Part shown: piece by piece, positions 29,010 through 37,973 of the stretch
Layout of the letters: each line of letters begins with the position of its first letter
Numbering within the stretch: position 1 is the stretch's first letter
DNA from: Pseudomonadales bacterium
GTDB taxonomy: Bacteria > Pseudomonadota > Gammaproteobacteria > Pseudomonadales > Pseudohongiellaceae
Direction: 5' to 3'
NCBI GenBank assembly: GCA_028281635.1
Contig: JANQJM010000104.1
Coordinates: forward strand, 1-48,805
Length of the DNA stretch: 48,805 nt
Notes under the pieces: model-generated
The model's input: the letters and a program-made list of their open reading frames with translations, nothing else
Databases searched by the model: none
What the model was told of the DNA's origin: nothing
Position numbers and translations under genes: made by a program

Positions 29010-30544
29010 TGTTTGGCGATGCGCTGCAGACAGTCGCTGCGCCTTAACGAGATTGCCTCCAACAAATCTTCACGCCCGATGTCTTTCCTGGCTGCGAAGT
29101 CCGCTATGGTGCGGGCTACCTTTATTATGCGATGCACGGACCGTGCGGACAGGCAGAGCTGTTCCATGGTGCTGGCCAATAGTTTTCGGAGCGACAGATT
29201 TAAGCGGCAATGAATCTCCAGTTCGTTGCTGGAGAGAGCGCTGTTAAGTTTGCAGGCACGCTCAAGTTGTCGTTGTTGACACTCCTGAACTCGCTGCTTG
29301 GCGTCGAACCACCATTGAGCGTTTTCCTCTTCACCGATGGGGTTTTGTTGTAAGAGTTCAGCCTGGGTCAGCCCTGGTAGTTCTATACTCAGATCCATGC
29401 GATCCAATAGCGGTCCGGACAATTTCCCCAGATAGCGGGACACTCGTTCGGCTGAGCAGCGGCATTCTCGTCGGGGGTCCGAGGCGTACCCGCAGGGGCA
29501 GGGATTCATAGCTGCAACTAGCTGAAAGTCCGCAGGGTAGCGAACGCGATAGTTCGCTCTGCTTAGCGTGATCTCTCCCACTTCCATGGGTTCTCGCAGA
29601 GCATCCAGAGCGCTGGGTTTAAACTCAGAGAATTCATCAAGAAACAGTACCCCGCGATGAGCCAGTGTTACCTCGCCTGGATTGGCCTTGGCGCCACCCC
29701 CCACCAGGGCAACATGAGTGGCTGAGTGATGAGGGCTGCGAATAGGACGCTGCTTAAGACTCTTTTGGCCAACCGGCAAACCTGTCACTGAACGAATAGC
29801 TGCCACTTCCATCGCTTCCGAATCGGAAAGCGCTGGCAAGAGCGCTGTGAGATTCTGCGCCAACATGGTCTTGCCGCAGCCTGGCGGCCCTACCAACAAC
29901 ACGGCATGCCGACCCGCGGCTGCAATCTGAATCGCTCGTTTGGCCAGTAATTGGCCTTTTATGTTCAAGAATCTGCTGTCGTCGTTTACTTCAACTTCCG
30001 TGCTTGAGCTGCAGGTCGGCTCTCCCTCAGCGCGACCCATTCGTGACAGCGCGACAAAACTCAATAAGGAACTAACAGACTCGACTCTCTCATAAGCTAC
30101 CAGGTTTCTCTCCTCTGAATTCGCCGCAGGCAATACGATTGAATTGTCAGCGGCCTTGGCAGCAACGATTGCTGCCACGACTCCGCGTACAGCACGAACT
30201 TCTCCATTAAGTGCCAGTTCTCCCATTAATTCCCTTTGTTGCAGTGCCTGCGCAGGAATTTGATTGGAGGCAAGCAGAATACTGGCTGCTATAGCGAGGT
30301 CGTATTGACCACCGGTCTTGGGTAAGTCAGCTGGAGCGAGGTTGACGGTAATGCGCCGTTCCGGGAATGCCAGACCAGAGTTCAGAATAGCCGACCGGAC
30401 TCGTTCTTTACTTTCACGTACTGCCGTTTCCGGCATGCCGACAATAGCGAAACCTGGCAGGCCATTAGAGAGGTGAGTTTCTACGGTAACTTCAACGGCT
30501 TCGATCCCGAGCAATGCGCGGGAAGTCACTACTGCGAGGGACAC
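29006..30544 (-). CDS. comM: YifB/ComM-family Mg-chelatase-like AAA+ ATPase
   Basis: Hexameric AAA+ helicase that in Vibrio and related bacteria promotes branch migration during natural transformation. 512 aa starting with GTG. Domain order: an N-terminal Lon-like ChlI domain (about 20-140; GLPGFAIVGMPETAVRESKERV), AAA+ core with Walker A VGPPGCGKTML and Walker B VLFLDEFSEF, a zinc-type CPCGYASDPRRECRC stretch, and the C-terminal Mg_chelatase_C domain. The zinc-like cysteines and intact Walker motifs suggest an active protein. Confidence 0.93.
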   Translation of the reverse strand: MSLAVVTSRALLGIEAVEVTVETHLSNGLPGFAIVGMPETAVRESKERVRSAILNSGLAFPERRITVNLAPADLPKTGGQYDLAIAASILLASNQIPAQALQQRELMGELALNGEVRAVRGVVAAIVAAKAADNSIVLPAANSEERNLVAYERVESVSSLLSFVALSRMGRAEGEPTCSSSTEVEVNDDSRFLNIKGQLLAKRAIQIAAAGRHAVLLVGPPGCGKTMLAQNLTALLPALSDSEAMEVAAIRSVTGLPVGQKSLKQRPIRSPHHSATHVALVGGGAKANPGEVTLAHRGVLFLDEFSEFKPSALDALREPMEVGEITLSRANYRVRYPADFQLVAAMNPCPCGYASDPRRECRCSAERVSRYLGKLSGPLLDRMDLSIELPGLTQAELLQQNPIGEEENAQWWFDAKQRVQECQQRQLERACKLNSALSSNELEIHCRLNLSLRKLLASTMEQLCLSARSVHRIIKVARTIADFAARKDIGREDLLEAISLRRSDCLQRIAKH

Positions 30545-30623
30545 TGGTGAGACCTGTGCTATGAGATGGATTCAACACACAGTAATAGTCGATTTGACAG
30601 TTTTTGCTAAAACGAATGCAAAA

Positions 30624-30647
30624 AAATGGGCTCCTGAGAGCCCATTT
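30624..30647 (-). terminator. Rho-independent terminator of the cytochrome c5 genes
   Basis: Stem GGGCTC/GAGCCC extended by AAAT/ATTT flanks, with a CTGA loop. On the minus strand it ends in seven T residues. It lies just past the stop of the leftward 30669-31025 cytochrome gene, and could also act as a weak barrier for rightward transcription. Confidence 0.8.
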
Positions 30648-30668
30648 CATTTTGTTTCCAAGTCCAGC

Positions 30669-31025
30669 TTATTCGCTTGCTGCGATCATATACTCCACGA
30701 TGGCGCGAAGATCAGCGTCGTTGCAGTCAAAACACAGACCTTTTGGAGGCATGGTGTTAATACCGTTGATTGCATTAGCAACGATCGTATCCATGCCTTT
30801 TTCCAGACGTGGTTCCCATTCGCCAGCATTGCCTGGGCCTACCTTCGGTGCACCAGCGGCGCCTGTACTATGGCAAGCAAAGCAGGAAGCCATGTACTTC
30901 TGCTCGGCATCGAAACCTTCGCTAGTTTGAGCTAATTGCAAAGCTTGCGAATCATCCGCGATACTCGCGAACGCAAACAAGGAAGTCATCATGACTAAAA
31001 TCATCTTCATGGTTTTGTTTAGCAC
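30669..31025 (-). CDS. Cytochrome c5-type monoheme c-type cytochrome, short copy
   Basis: A periplasmic monoheme cytochrome of the c5 type, 118 aa including a signal peptide (KMILVMMTSLFAFASIADD). Heme attaches at CFACH; the axial Met is likely in INTMPPKG. The CFDC pair near the C terminus is the c5-family cysteine pair. The start is GTG, preceded by AGGAGTAAGAGA. It donates or accepts electrons around terminal oxidases or other periplasmic reductases; the partner is unknown. It follows a second, longer c5 cytochrome by 75 bases on the same strand. Confidence 0.9.
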   Translation of the reverse strand: MLNKTMKMILVMMTSLFAFASIADDSQALQLAQTSEGFDAEQKYMASCFACHSTGAAGAPKVGPGNAGEWEPRLEKGMDTIVANAINGINTMPPKGLCFDCNDADLRAIVEYMIAASE

Positions 31026-31100
31026 TCTCTTACTCCTATTTCCTGAATAAATTCGATAATAAAGCTTAAGGGCTTAATTGACCCTTAATACATTCTTTCG

Positions 31101-31640
31101 CTATTGGGCCAACATGTAATCGACGATGGATTGCAGGTCATCATCACTGCAGGTCATGCAGATGCCTCGTGCTGGCATGGCATTGACGCCGTTAATAACG
31201 TTGGCCATCACCGCCTCCATACCCTTCGCCATGCGCTCTTCCCAGGCTTCCGCATCGCCCGGCTGGGGTGCTCCCGCAGCACCAGTACCATGACAGGCAA
31301 AACAGCTCATTTGATAGGCTGCAGCGGCATCGAATGCGGACTCAGCGGCGGCAACTTCGGTGGTTTCCTCAACCACGACCTCCTCAACCTCCGGTGCAGT
31401 CGCAGCTGGTGCTGCGGGCTCTGGAGCAGCTGTTACTGCCGCTGCTGGAGCACTGCTAGCCGAAGCGGAACCGCTATCTGCTGTGGAGCCCACACAGGGC
31501 TGTCCTGCCATGCAGACTTGCCCTACGGGACGAATATTATCAGCGGTTGATTGGGCCATGGCTGCGCTCTGAAGTAGGCTGCCAAGCACTATGAAGCCGG
31601 CCAGCGCCAGCATCTTGCGAATGGATCGGGTTAATTTCAC
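31101..31640 (-). CDS. Cytochrome c5-type cytochrome with long Ala/Pro/Glu-rich linker
   Basis: A 179-aa paralogue of the neighbouring cytochrome. A signal peptide or membrane anchor (about 1-29, LALAGFIVLGSLLQSAAMA) is followed by a segment with a CMAGQPC cysteine pair. A low-complexity Ala/Pro/Glu/Val linker (about 52-100) leads to the c5 heme domain with CFACH, NAMPARG and the CMTC pair. The start is GTG with CAGGAG ten bases upstream. The flexible linker suggests that the heme domain is tethered and swings between partners. The duplicated heme domains align closely (CFACHxTGAAGAP), indicating tandem duplication. Confidence 0.88.
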   Translation of the reverse strand: MKLTRSIRKMLALAGFIVLGSLLQSAAMAQSTADNIRPVGQVCMAGQPCVGSTADSGSASASSAPAAAVTAAPEPAAPAATAPEVEEVVVEETTEVAAAESAFDAAAAYQMSCFACHGTGAAGAPQPGDAEAWEERMAKGMEAVMANVINGVNAMPARGICMTCSDDDLQSIVDYMLAQ

Positions 31641-31822
31641 TTCACACTTGCTCCTGTCTGTGACGCCTTAAGTATTACGTCCAGACACTCGGATTGGGTT
31701 ATACCGGGATTAGGACTGCATTGCCTCTTAATCACGGCAGCCCCAAAAATGCAGGCGAATTATACAGGAATTGAGGCCGCCAGAAACCTACTGAAATGGC
31801 AAGATATTGTCGCTAAATGTGG

Positions 31823-33277
31823 CTAAACGCCATCGGGCGTGTCGGTAGAAACAGAGAGGTTTAGGGGCGTGCTGTGATAGAAAATCTCACCTGGATTGCT
31901 GTCTAATCCATAACCCACCACGATGTTGGCGTCGATCTCCTGAATGCCCAGATCAGCGGGCACCAAGTCGGTGGCTATGGTGATATTTTCGAAGGTCTCC
32001 AGTGTCTTGCTGACAAAGGGAACTGCCGGCAACGGATTGGCTGTCACGTCCACAAACTCACCCTCGCTATTGAGCATGAGAATCTGCCCTTCCAGTAGCG
32101 CCGCCACGACCAGGAATCCAGGTGCACCTCGGTGTCTGATGTCTACGCGTATCTGGGCCGAGATATCCAGGGAGTCTGTGGGTGCAAACTGATTACTGAA
32201 GGTCGCGCCATTATCTGCCGTAATGCCGCCGCTGAATTGTGCCGTGGTAAAGGCATTGGCCAGACTGGTGCCACTCCCCAGAGAAGGCTCACTGGGACTG
32301 GTGAAACTTGCCCGGAGTCGATAGTTGCCAACGATGCCACATTCATCCTTAACCGGAGAATCGAAGGTATTCACAATCAGAAAGTAGCTACCCGGATCGA
32401 GATTAGTGGAGAGACTAGAATCGCAGTTTGCAAAACTATTTTCGTCAACATCCAGGTATTGCAAATCAGTAGTAGCCAGGATTAAAACTGAATCCAGGAG
32501 ACTGGAAGATGTGGAAAACTCCAATTGTGTTGTTTCCTCCAGATCGAAACGGTAGAGATCCAGAAAGCTGTTGTCGGTGCCACCAACAGTTAGATCTTGC
32601 ACAGTACAATCATTGCCATTCAACACTTCTGAAATCTCGCCAAAAGTAAGCGAATCAATCTCGCAGTTTGACAAGCCATCGTGCAAAGTATTCACGCCAT
32701 TGATGTCATCTGCCTGCAGGCTGAATAAATTGCTGATGTTTGGCGCCATAATGGCATTGTTAGTCTCCTCATGATTTAGACCGATCACATGGCCTAATTC
32801 ATGCAGCGCAATCCGGCGAAAATCTAGTCCCGCAAAATTCTGTCCGAACTGGACCAGTGGCCCATCGAAAATATCAAACTCTTCTTCGGCATTAATGATA
32901 ATGTCTGCTTCCCGAATATAAGGCGGCCCTAAAATCTGTGGATCAAAACGACGTACAGTAACTGCCAGCACATTATTGCCGAAGCTGCTGCCACAGAAGT
33001 CCTCATTGAAATCCACACTGCTGATACCGTTGTCCTGGCAAGGATCGGCATTGCTGTTGACAACAGAGAACTCGAAGACAGTTCTGGCATTCCATTCTTC
33101 AATAGCTTCAATAAAGGCAGTGTTCCAACTGATCTGAGTTGCTGACATACCTTCCATGTCAACGTAGTATTCCGCCTGAGCCAGAAACCATTTGGTGCCG
33201 TCGATTTCAAATCCATAAGTTCGAAAGCTTGTAAAAAACAAAGCAGCAAGCGACACCAGCAATGCTGAAGTTTTCAT
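31823..33277 (-). CDS. Secreted matrixin-type zinc metalloprotease with C-terminal PPC-like domain
   Basis: A predicted exported protease of about 484 aa. The frame opens at 33313, but the ATG at 33277 places a clean signal peptide (KTSALLVSLAALFF) at the N terminus; no good ribosome-binding site supports either. The zinc site is HELGHVIGLNHE (HExxHxxGxxH) followed by a methionine turn in NAIMAP, as in the matrixin/metzincin clan. From about residue 200 a pre-peptidase C-terminal-like beta domain follows (SFLDLYRFDLEETTQLEFS, LDPGSYFLIVNTFD), then another beta-rich stretch of unknown type. No propeptide cysteine switch is obvious. It lies downstream of the rhamnose genes and may process surface or extracellular proteins; substrate unknown. 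Confidence 0.82.
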   Translation of the reverse strand: MKTSALLVSLAALFFTSFRTYGFEIDGTKWFLAQAEYYVDMEGMSATQISWNTAFIEAIEEWNARTVFEFSVVNSNADPCQDNGISSVDFNEDFCGSSFGNNVLAVTVRRFDPQILGPPYIREADIIINAEEEFDIFDGPLVQFGQNFAGLDFRRIALHELGHVIGLNHEETNNAIMAPNISNLFSLQADDINGVNTLHDGLSNCEIDSLTFGEISEVLNGNDCTVQDLTVGGTDNSFLDLYRFDLEETTQLEFSTSSSLLDSVLILATTDLQYLDVDENSFANCDSSLSTNLDPGSYFLIVNTFDSPVKDECGIVGNYRLRASFTSPSEPSLGSGTSLANAFTTAQFSGGITADNGATFSNQFAPTDSLDISAQIRVDIRHRGAPGFLVVAALLEGQILMLNSEGEFVDVTANPLPAVPFVSKTLETFENITIATDLVPADLGIQEIDANIVVGYGLDSNPGEIFYHSTPLNLSVSTDTPDGV

Positions 33278-33473
33278 AAGGGGCACGATTGAAATCACAA
33301 TGGGCTCTTTCATCAGGAGGATTCGTAAGTACTGCTTTCTCTTACTACCAGAACGAGTTGGACTAATATCAGTTGACAGCGACCGGCGAAATCGGGAATC
33401 ACTTACAGAATAGCATTTTAACAGGCGAAAAATGCGAATCGCGTAACAGTTATAACCGGCCCATTAGCGGTTG

Positions 33474-34553
33474 CTAGGCTTCGCGATAAGAGCCATCCAG
33501 AATAGCCTGCCACCAGGGTTCATTATCCAGGTACCAATTGACAGTGCGGTTAAGCCCTGACTGGAAGTCTTCCTGCGGTTGATAGCCCAACTCTCCCATG
33601 ATCTTGCTGGCATCGATGGCATAACGCGTATCGTGGCCAGGTCGATCGGCTACGAAGGTAATCAGGGTATTAGCCTGCGTGCCTTTGGCACAGGGCGATT
33701 CCGGAAACCGTTCTGTTAAAGTTGAGTCATTGGCGAAGCGATCATCGACTATCTCGCACAACAGCTTCACGACGTCGATGTTGGCCCACTCATTATTGCC
33801 ACCGATATTGTATGTCTTACCATGCCTACCCTGCTTGATGATCAACTCGATACCCCGGCTATGATCGTCCACATAGAGCCAATCTCTGATCTGTTTACCA
33901 TCGCCATAAATAGGTAAAGGCTTCCCACTCAATATATTCAAGAGGCAAAGCGGAATGAGTTTTTCCGGAAAATGATAAGGGCCGTAATTATTTGAGCAGT
34001 TACTGGTGGTGACCTTTAGGCCGAATGTGTGATGGTAAGAACGCACCAGATGATCCGAAGCTGCCTTACTGGCAGCGTATGGTGAATTGGGTGCATACTG
34101 GGTTGCTTCACTGAATGCAGGATCGTCTGCGGCCAGAGTGCCATAGACTTCATCGGTTGAGACATGATGAAAGAGATGGTCTTCCAGTTCGATCTCATCC
34201 AACCAATACTGCTTGGCTGCTTTCAATAGCGTATGGGTTCCTACAATGTTGGTATCGATAAAGGCATCGGGGCCAGTAATTGACCTATCCACATGACTCT
34301 CTGCAGCAAAGTGAACCAAAGTATCAATGTTATGTTCGCGAAGTAGTTTCGCGATTAAATCTTGATCACAAACCGATCCATGCACAAACTCAAATTTAGA
34401 ATCGCCAAAAAGGCTTGCCAGGTTATTCTTATTGCCAGCATAGGTTAATGCGTCCAGCACCAGAATTTGGTCGTCTGGATTCTCCCTACGCCAGTAGTGC
34501 ACAAAGTTACTGCCAATAAAACCGGCTGCACCTGTAACCAAAAGTCGATTCAT
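33474..34553 (-). CDS. rfbB: dTDP-glucose 4,6-dehydratase
   Basis: Second enzyme of dTDP-L-rhamnose synthesis. 359 aa, extended SDR: VTGAAGFIGSNFVHYWRR binds NAD, HVSTDEVYG supplies catalytic Thr/Asp/Glu, and YAASKAASDHLVRSY is the YxxxK motif. SNCSNNYGPYHFPEKLIPL and GDGKQIRDWLYVDDH are typical. TGGAG lies before the ATG. It is the last of four contiguous rfb genes (transcription order A, C, D, B). Confidence 0.97.
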   Translation of the reverse strand: MNRLLVTGAAGFIGSNFVHYWRRENPDDQILVLDALTYAGNKNNLASLFGDSKFEFVHGSVCDQDLIAKLLREHNIDTLVHFAAESHVDRSITGPDAFIDTNIVGTHTLLKAAKQYWLDEIELEDHLFHHVSTDEVYGTLAADDPAFSEATQYAPNSPYAASKAASDHLVRSYHHTFGLKVTTSNCSNNYGPYHFPEKLIPLCLLNILSGKPLPIYGDGKQIRDWLYVDDHSRGIELIIKQGRHGKTYNIGGNNEWANIDVVKLLCEIVDDRFANDSTLTERFPESPCAKGTQANTLITFVADRPGHDTRYAIDASKIMGELGYQPQEDFQSGLNRTVNWYLDNEPWWQAILDGSYREA

Positions 34554-34580
34554 TTCTTACTCCACCTACTACTATCGCGC

Positions 34581-35483
34581 CTACTCAGGATCGCCTTCCA
34601 GATGAGCCAGAGTCGCCACGACGCGAAACAACTCTTCTCGCCAGGAATTTGGTGTTTCATCCAGCAGCTCAGTCGCCTTACTACGGTCGAGTACACTATA
34701 AGCCGGCCGCGCGGCTGGAGTTGGATATTCGGCAGTTGTGAGACGATTGAGAGGTATAGCCTCATCAAGTAATCCGAACTCGATACCAGCTTGTTGAATG
34801 GCGACAGCGAAATCATACCAACTAATCTCATCGCCATCCGACCAATGGAAGAGGCCAAACAGCTTGGACTCAATGCATCGAAATAGAAAGTTCACTAACG
34901 AATGGGTGGACGTTGGTGAGCCGATTTGATCAGCGACTATACCTAAAGCGTCTTTCTCAGCCATGAGACGCAACATGGTTTTGACGAAATTACTGCCGTA
35001 CTCAGAATACAACCAGGACGTGCGCACTATCGTGCTGGAATCCGGAAGTAAGGCCTGAACTTGCTGTTCCCCTGCCAGCTTGCTGGCACCATATACACTT
35101 ACTGGATTGGTGCCGGCTTCGGTAGCATAGGGGCTGTCAGCCGAGCCATCAAAAACAAAGTCGGTAGAGATATGACAAAGCACTGCCGAATTGGAATTAC
35201 ACCAACGGGCCAGGTCTGCAACCACCTTTTCATTCACCCTGAATGCCAACTCCCGCTCTTCTTCGGCCCTGTCCACTGCGGTATACGCTGCAGCATTCAC
35301 AATGACCGAGGGCTCTAGCTGGTCCAGATATTCTGCGAGTGCGGGCTGATTGGTCAGATCCAGATTTTCTACATCCACACAGTGCAGCTGATACTGCTCA
35401 GATAGCGCTGAGCCAGGCCAATACTGTTGCAACGTTGTGCCGAGCTGACCCTGAGAACCGGTTAACAGCAGATTGGCTGTCAT
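34581..35483 (-). CDS. rfbD: dTDP-4-dehydrorhamnose reductase
   Basis: Final enzyme of dTDP-L-rhamnose synthesis, reducing the 4-keto group with NAD(P)H. 300 aa SDR protein: LLTGSQGQLGTTLQ, VNAAAYTAVDRAEEE, HISTDFVFDG and SVYGASKLAGEQ (YxxxK). Its ATG overlaps the rfbC stop as ATGA, indicating translational coupling. Confidence 0.95.
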   Translation of the reverse strand: MTANLLLTGSQGQLGTTLQQYWPGSALSEQYQLHCVDVENLDLTNQPALAEYLDQLEPSVIVNAAAYTAVDRAEEERELAFRVNEKVVADLARWCNSNSAVLCHISTDFVFDGSADSPYATEAGTNPVSVYGASKLAGEQQVQALLPDSSTIVRTSWLYSEYGSNFVKTMLRLMAEKDALGIVADQIGSPTSTHSLVNFLFRCIESKLFGLFHWSDGDEISWYDFAVAIQQAGIEFGLLDEAIPLNRLTTAEYPTPAARPAYSVLDRSKATELLDETPNSWREELFRVVATLAHLEGDPE

Positions 35484-36025
35484 GGGAAGTGGACCGCCTC
35501 TTTCAGCAATACACCTTTCTCGTCTTTGGCAGATAACAGGGGCGAATCAGAGACCAGTGGCCAGTCGATTCCAATATCCGGATCATTCCAGGCGATGCTG
35601 TAGTCATCTTCAGGATGGTAGTACTCAGTGCATTTATAAGACAGCTCGGCAGACTCGCTGATGACATAGAAGCCATGGGCGAAACCAGGCGGAATCCAGA
35701 GTTGTTTCTTGTTTTCACTACTTAGTACTTCACCAACCCACTGCCCGAAAGTCGGTGAGCTTTGGCGGATATCAACAGCAACATCGAATACCTGGCCGGA
35801 AAGCACCCTTGCCAGTTTTCCTTGAGGAAACTGCAACTGGTAGTGCAAGCCTCTCAGCGTTCCTTGCACTGAACGACTCTGATTGTCCTGAACAAACTGC
35901 CGATCGATTCCCCTATCACTGAAATGAGAAGCACGAAACGTTTCCATAAAGAAACCACGATCGTCACCGTGCACGGTTGGTTCTAACAACCAGACATCGG
36001 GTATTGCAGTTTCATTGATTTTCAT
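35480..36025 (-). CDS. rfbC: dTDP-4-dehydrorhamnose 3,5-epimerase
   Basis: Cupin-fold epimerase of the rhamnose pathway, 181 aa. The open frame runs to 36121 within rfbA, but the ATG at 36025 gives MKINETAIPDVWLLEP, the family start. Motifs: DDRGFFMETFRASHF, QFVQDNQSRSVQGTLRGLHYQ with the catalytic His, LWIPPGFAHGFYV and YKCTEYYHPEDDYSIAWND. It starts 10 bases after rfbA. Confidence 0.96.
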   Translation of the reverse strand: MKINETAIPDVWLLEPTVHGDDRGFFMETFRASHFSDRGIDRQFVQDNQSRSVQGTLRGLHYQLQFPQGKLARVLSGQVFDVAVDIRQSSPTFGQWVGEVLSSENKKQLWIPPGFAHGFYVISESAELSYKCTEYYHPEDDYSIAWNDPDIGIDWPLVSDSPLLSAKDEKGVLLKEAVHFP

Positions 36026-36035
36026 CGTGAGGGGA

Positions 36036-36926
36036 TCAAGTCTGACGCAGCAGTTCCAGCAGATACTGCCCATAGCCACTCTTATCGAGTTGTCTGGCAA
36101 GCTGTTCGAGTTGACCGGCATCGATAAAGCCTTGTCGGTAAGCTATTTCTTCAGGACAACCAATCTTCAGTCCCTGCCTCTCTTCTAAAACCCGAATAAA
36201 GTTTGCAGCATCTAACAAGGATTGTATGGTGCCGGTATCGAGCCAGGCAGTGCCGCGATCAAACAGTTCAACTTTTAACGTCTTCCGCTCGAGATAGACT
36301 TTATTGACATCAGTGATTTCCAACTCACCACGGGCAGAAGGTTTGATCGATTTGGCGATGTCAACAACATCGTTGTCATACATATAGAGGCCGGTCACTG
36401 CGTAGTGGGATTTGGGATTTTGTGGCTTTTCTTCCAGGTCGATGGCGTGACTGTTCTCATCAAGTGTTACTACACCGTATCGCTCTGGGTCGTTGACATA
36501 GTAGGCAAACACACAGGCGCCTTCTGTTTGTTGCACCGCACTTTGCAAAGTGTCTTCGATGCGATTTCCATAAAAGATATTGTCACCAAGAATTAAGCAC
36601 ACGCGGCTATCGGCTACGAATTCTTCACCAATGATAAATGCCTGAGCAAGCCCTTCCGGTTTGGGTTGTACCGCATAGTGAATGTCCAGTCCCCATCCGG
36701 CCCCGTCGCCCAATAGATTCTGATAGGCCGTACTGTCTTCCGGCGTTGTGATGATCAATATTTCTCTAATACCAGCCTGCATCAAGGTAGCAAGCGGATA
36801 GTAGATCATAGGTTTGTCGTAGACAGGCATGAGCTGTTTGCTCACGGAGATAGTCATAGGGTGGAGACGGGAACCGGTGCCGCCGGCCAGAATAATCCCT
36901 TTAGTGGCTTGGGTGCTTTGGCTCAT
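36036..36926 (-). CDS. rfbA: Glucose-1-phosphate thymidylyltransferase
   Basis: First enzyme of dTDP-L-rhamnose synthesis, 296 aa, joining dTTP and glucose 1-phosphate. [16 protein letters not shown] is the nucleotidyltransferase loop; [27 protein letters not shown] and the [15 protein letters not shown] segment are all conserved. The complete set rfbA-C-D-B lets the cell make activated rhamnose for the adjacent rhamnosyltransferase-like gene. Confidence 0.97.
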   Translation of the reverse strand: MSQSTQATKGIILAGGTGSRLHPMTISVSKQLMPVYDKPMIYYPLATLMQAGIREILIITTPEDSTAYQNLLGDGAGWGLDIHYAVQPKPEGLAQAFIIGEEFVADSRVCLILGDNIFYGNRIEDTLQSAVQQTEGACVFAYYVNDPERYGVVTLDENSHAIDLEEKPQNPKSHYAVTGLYMYDNDVVDIAKSIKPSARGELEITDVNKVYLERKTLKVELFDRGTAWLDTGTIQSLLDAANFIRVLEERQGLKIGCPEEIAYRQGFIDAGQLEQLARQLDKSGYGQYLLELLRQT

Positions 36927-36986
36927 GGAGAGGTGTATCCGAGTTTTTTGTATTCGTACGTCAGGCTGGATTTACTCCAGACTCAG

Positions 36987-37973
36987 CTACAAGGCTGCCA
37001 GGATCGCCGGTAACTCACTCTGGAAAGTGCGCCGCGGCTGAAACCCCAATTCAGCGCTGATCTTCTCATTGGAAGGAACCGGGCCCATGCCCTGCCCTGT
37101 GAGATTGCGATATGTGCGCAGCCCCAGGTCATTGTTCCAAAAACCCAGATTATTGGCGATCTGGGCCCCCAACGAGGCTGCGTAGAATACCACACGTGGC
37201 GTATGCCAACCCGGCTTTTTTCGACCCAGAGCCTCATAAATGGCGGCTTCCAGGTCATTCGGCGTGTACTCCTGGCCGTCACTGACCAGGTAGATGTGGC
37301 CGCCACTTCCCGGGCTCTCGGCCAGCAGCAAAGCCGCCCCACAAACATCCTGCACGCTGACTAGAGGGAAGGTATTTGTCAGACTAGGCAGCGGTGGTAA
37401 CCCACCCCCTCGTATGCGACGAATCATGCCCGCAATATTGCCTTTCATGCCAGGACCATACACATTAACCGGACGCAGAATTGCGACCTGAAAATTCTCA
37501 TCGGACATCGATAGCAGCAAGTCTTCTGCTTGCTTCTTATATCGAGCGTATTTTGAATCTGACGTCGATCCCTTACTTAGGAACTCGTCTGCGAGGCTAC
37601 TGCTGAAATATATGAAATTGCTAACCCCGTTCTTCTTCGCCGCATTAGCAATCGATTCCGTGCCTTCAACTATGATTCTATTAAGATCGTGTTCGTTGGG
37701 CTCACCTGCATGAGCAATGCTGGCCAGGTGGAACAATACATCCACTTCCTCACAAACCGCATCAGGTAGCCCTGTGTCAGCAAGCTCCGCTCGATAGATT
37801 TCAATGCCGCCGGCACATCGCAATGAGTCGTCGGAAGAAGAAGGTCTCAACAAGGCGGTAACACGGTAACCAGAGTTGACCAAAAGCCTACAGAGATGGC
37901 CCCCAACAAAGCCAGAAGCACCTGTAACCAATGCTCGTTTCGCACTTTCGTCCTCTCTGCTAGAAGGTTCCAT
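36987..37973 (-). CDS. NAD-dependent sugar epimerase/dehydratase (extended SDR)
   Basis: Extended SDR protein of about 328 aa: VTGASGFVGGHLCRLL for NAD binding, VDVLFHLASIAHAGEP, FIYFSSSLADEF and a YARYKKQAEDLL YxxxK motif. Conserved LRPVNVYGPGMKGNI and YLVSDGQEYTPNDLEAAI resemble UDP-glucose/GlcNAc 4-epimerase-like or 4-reductase proteins beside undecaprenyl-phosphate sugar transferases. The exact sugar is not determined. Start: an ATG at 37988 overlaps the upstream gene. I choose 37973, where TAATG couples the stop of the glycosyltransferase to this start. It acts in surface polysaccharide or glycan synthesis. Confidence 0.85.
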   Translation of the reverse strand: MEPSSREDESAKRALVTGASGFVGGHLCRLLVNSGYRVTALLRPSSSDDSLRCAGGIEIYRAELADTGLPDAVCEEVDVLFHLASIAHAGEPNEHDLNRIIVEGTESIANAAKKNGVSNFIYFSSSLADEFLSKGSTSDSKYARYKKQAEDLLLSMSDENFQVAILRPVNVYGPGMKGNIAGMIRRIRGGGLPPLPSLTNTFPLVSVQDVCGAALLLAESPGSGGHIYLVSDGQEYTPNDLEAAIYEALGRKKPGWHTPRVVFYAASLGAQIANNLGFWNNDLGLRTYRNLTGQGMGPVPSNEKISAELGFQPRRTFQSELPAILAAL

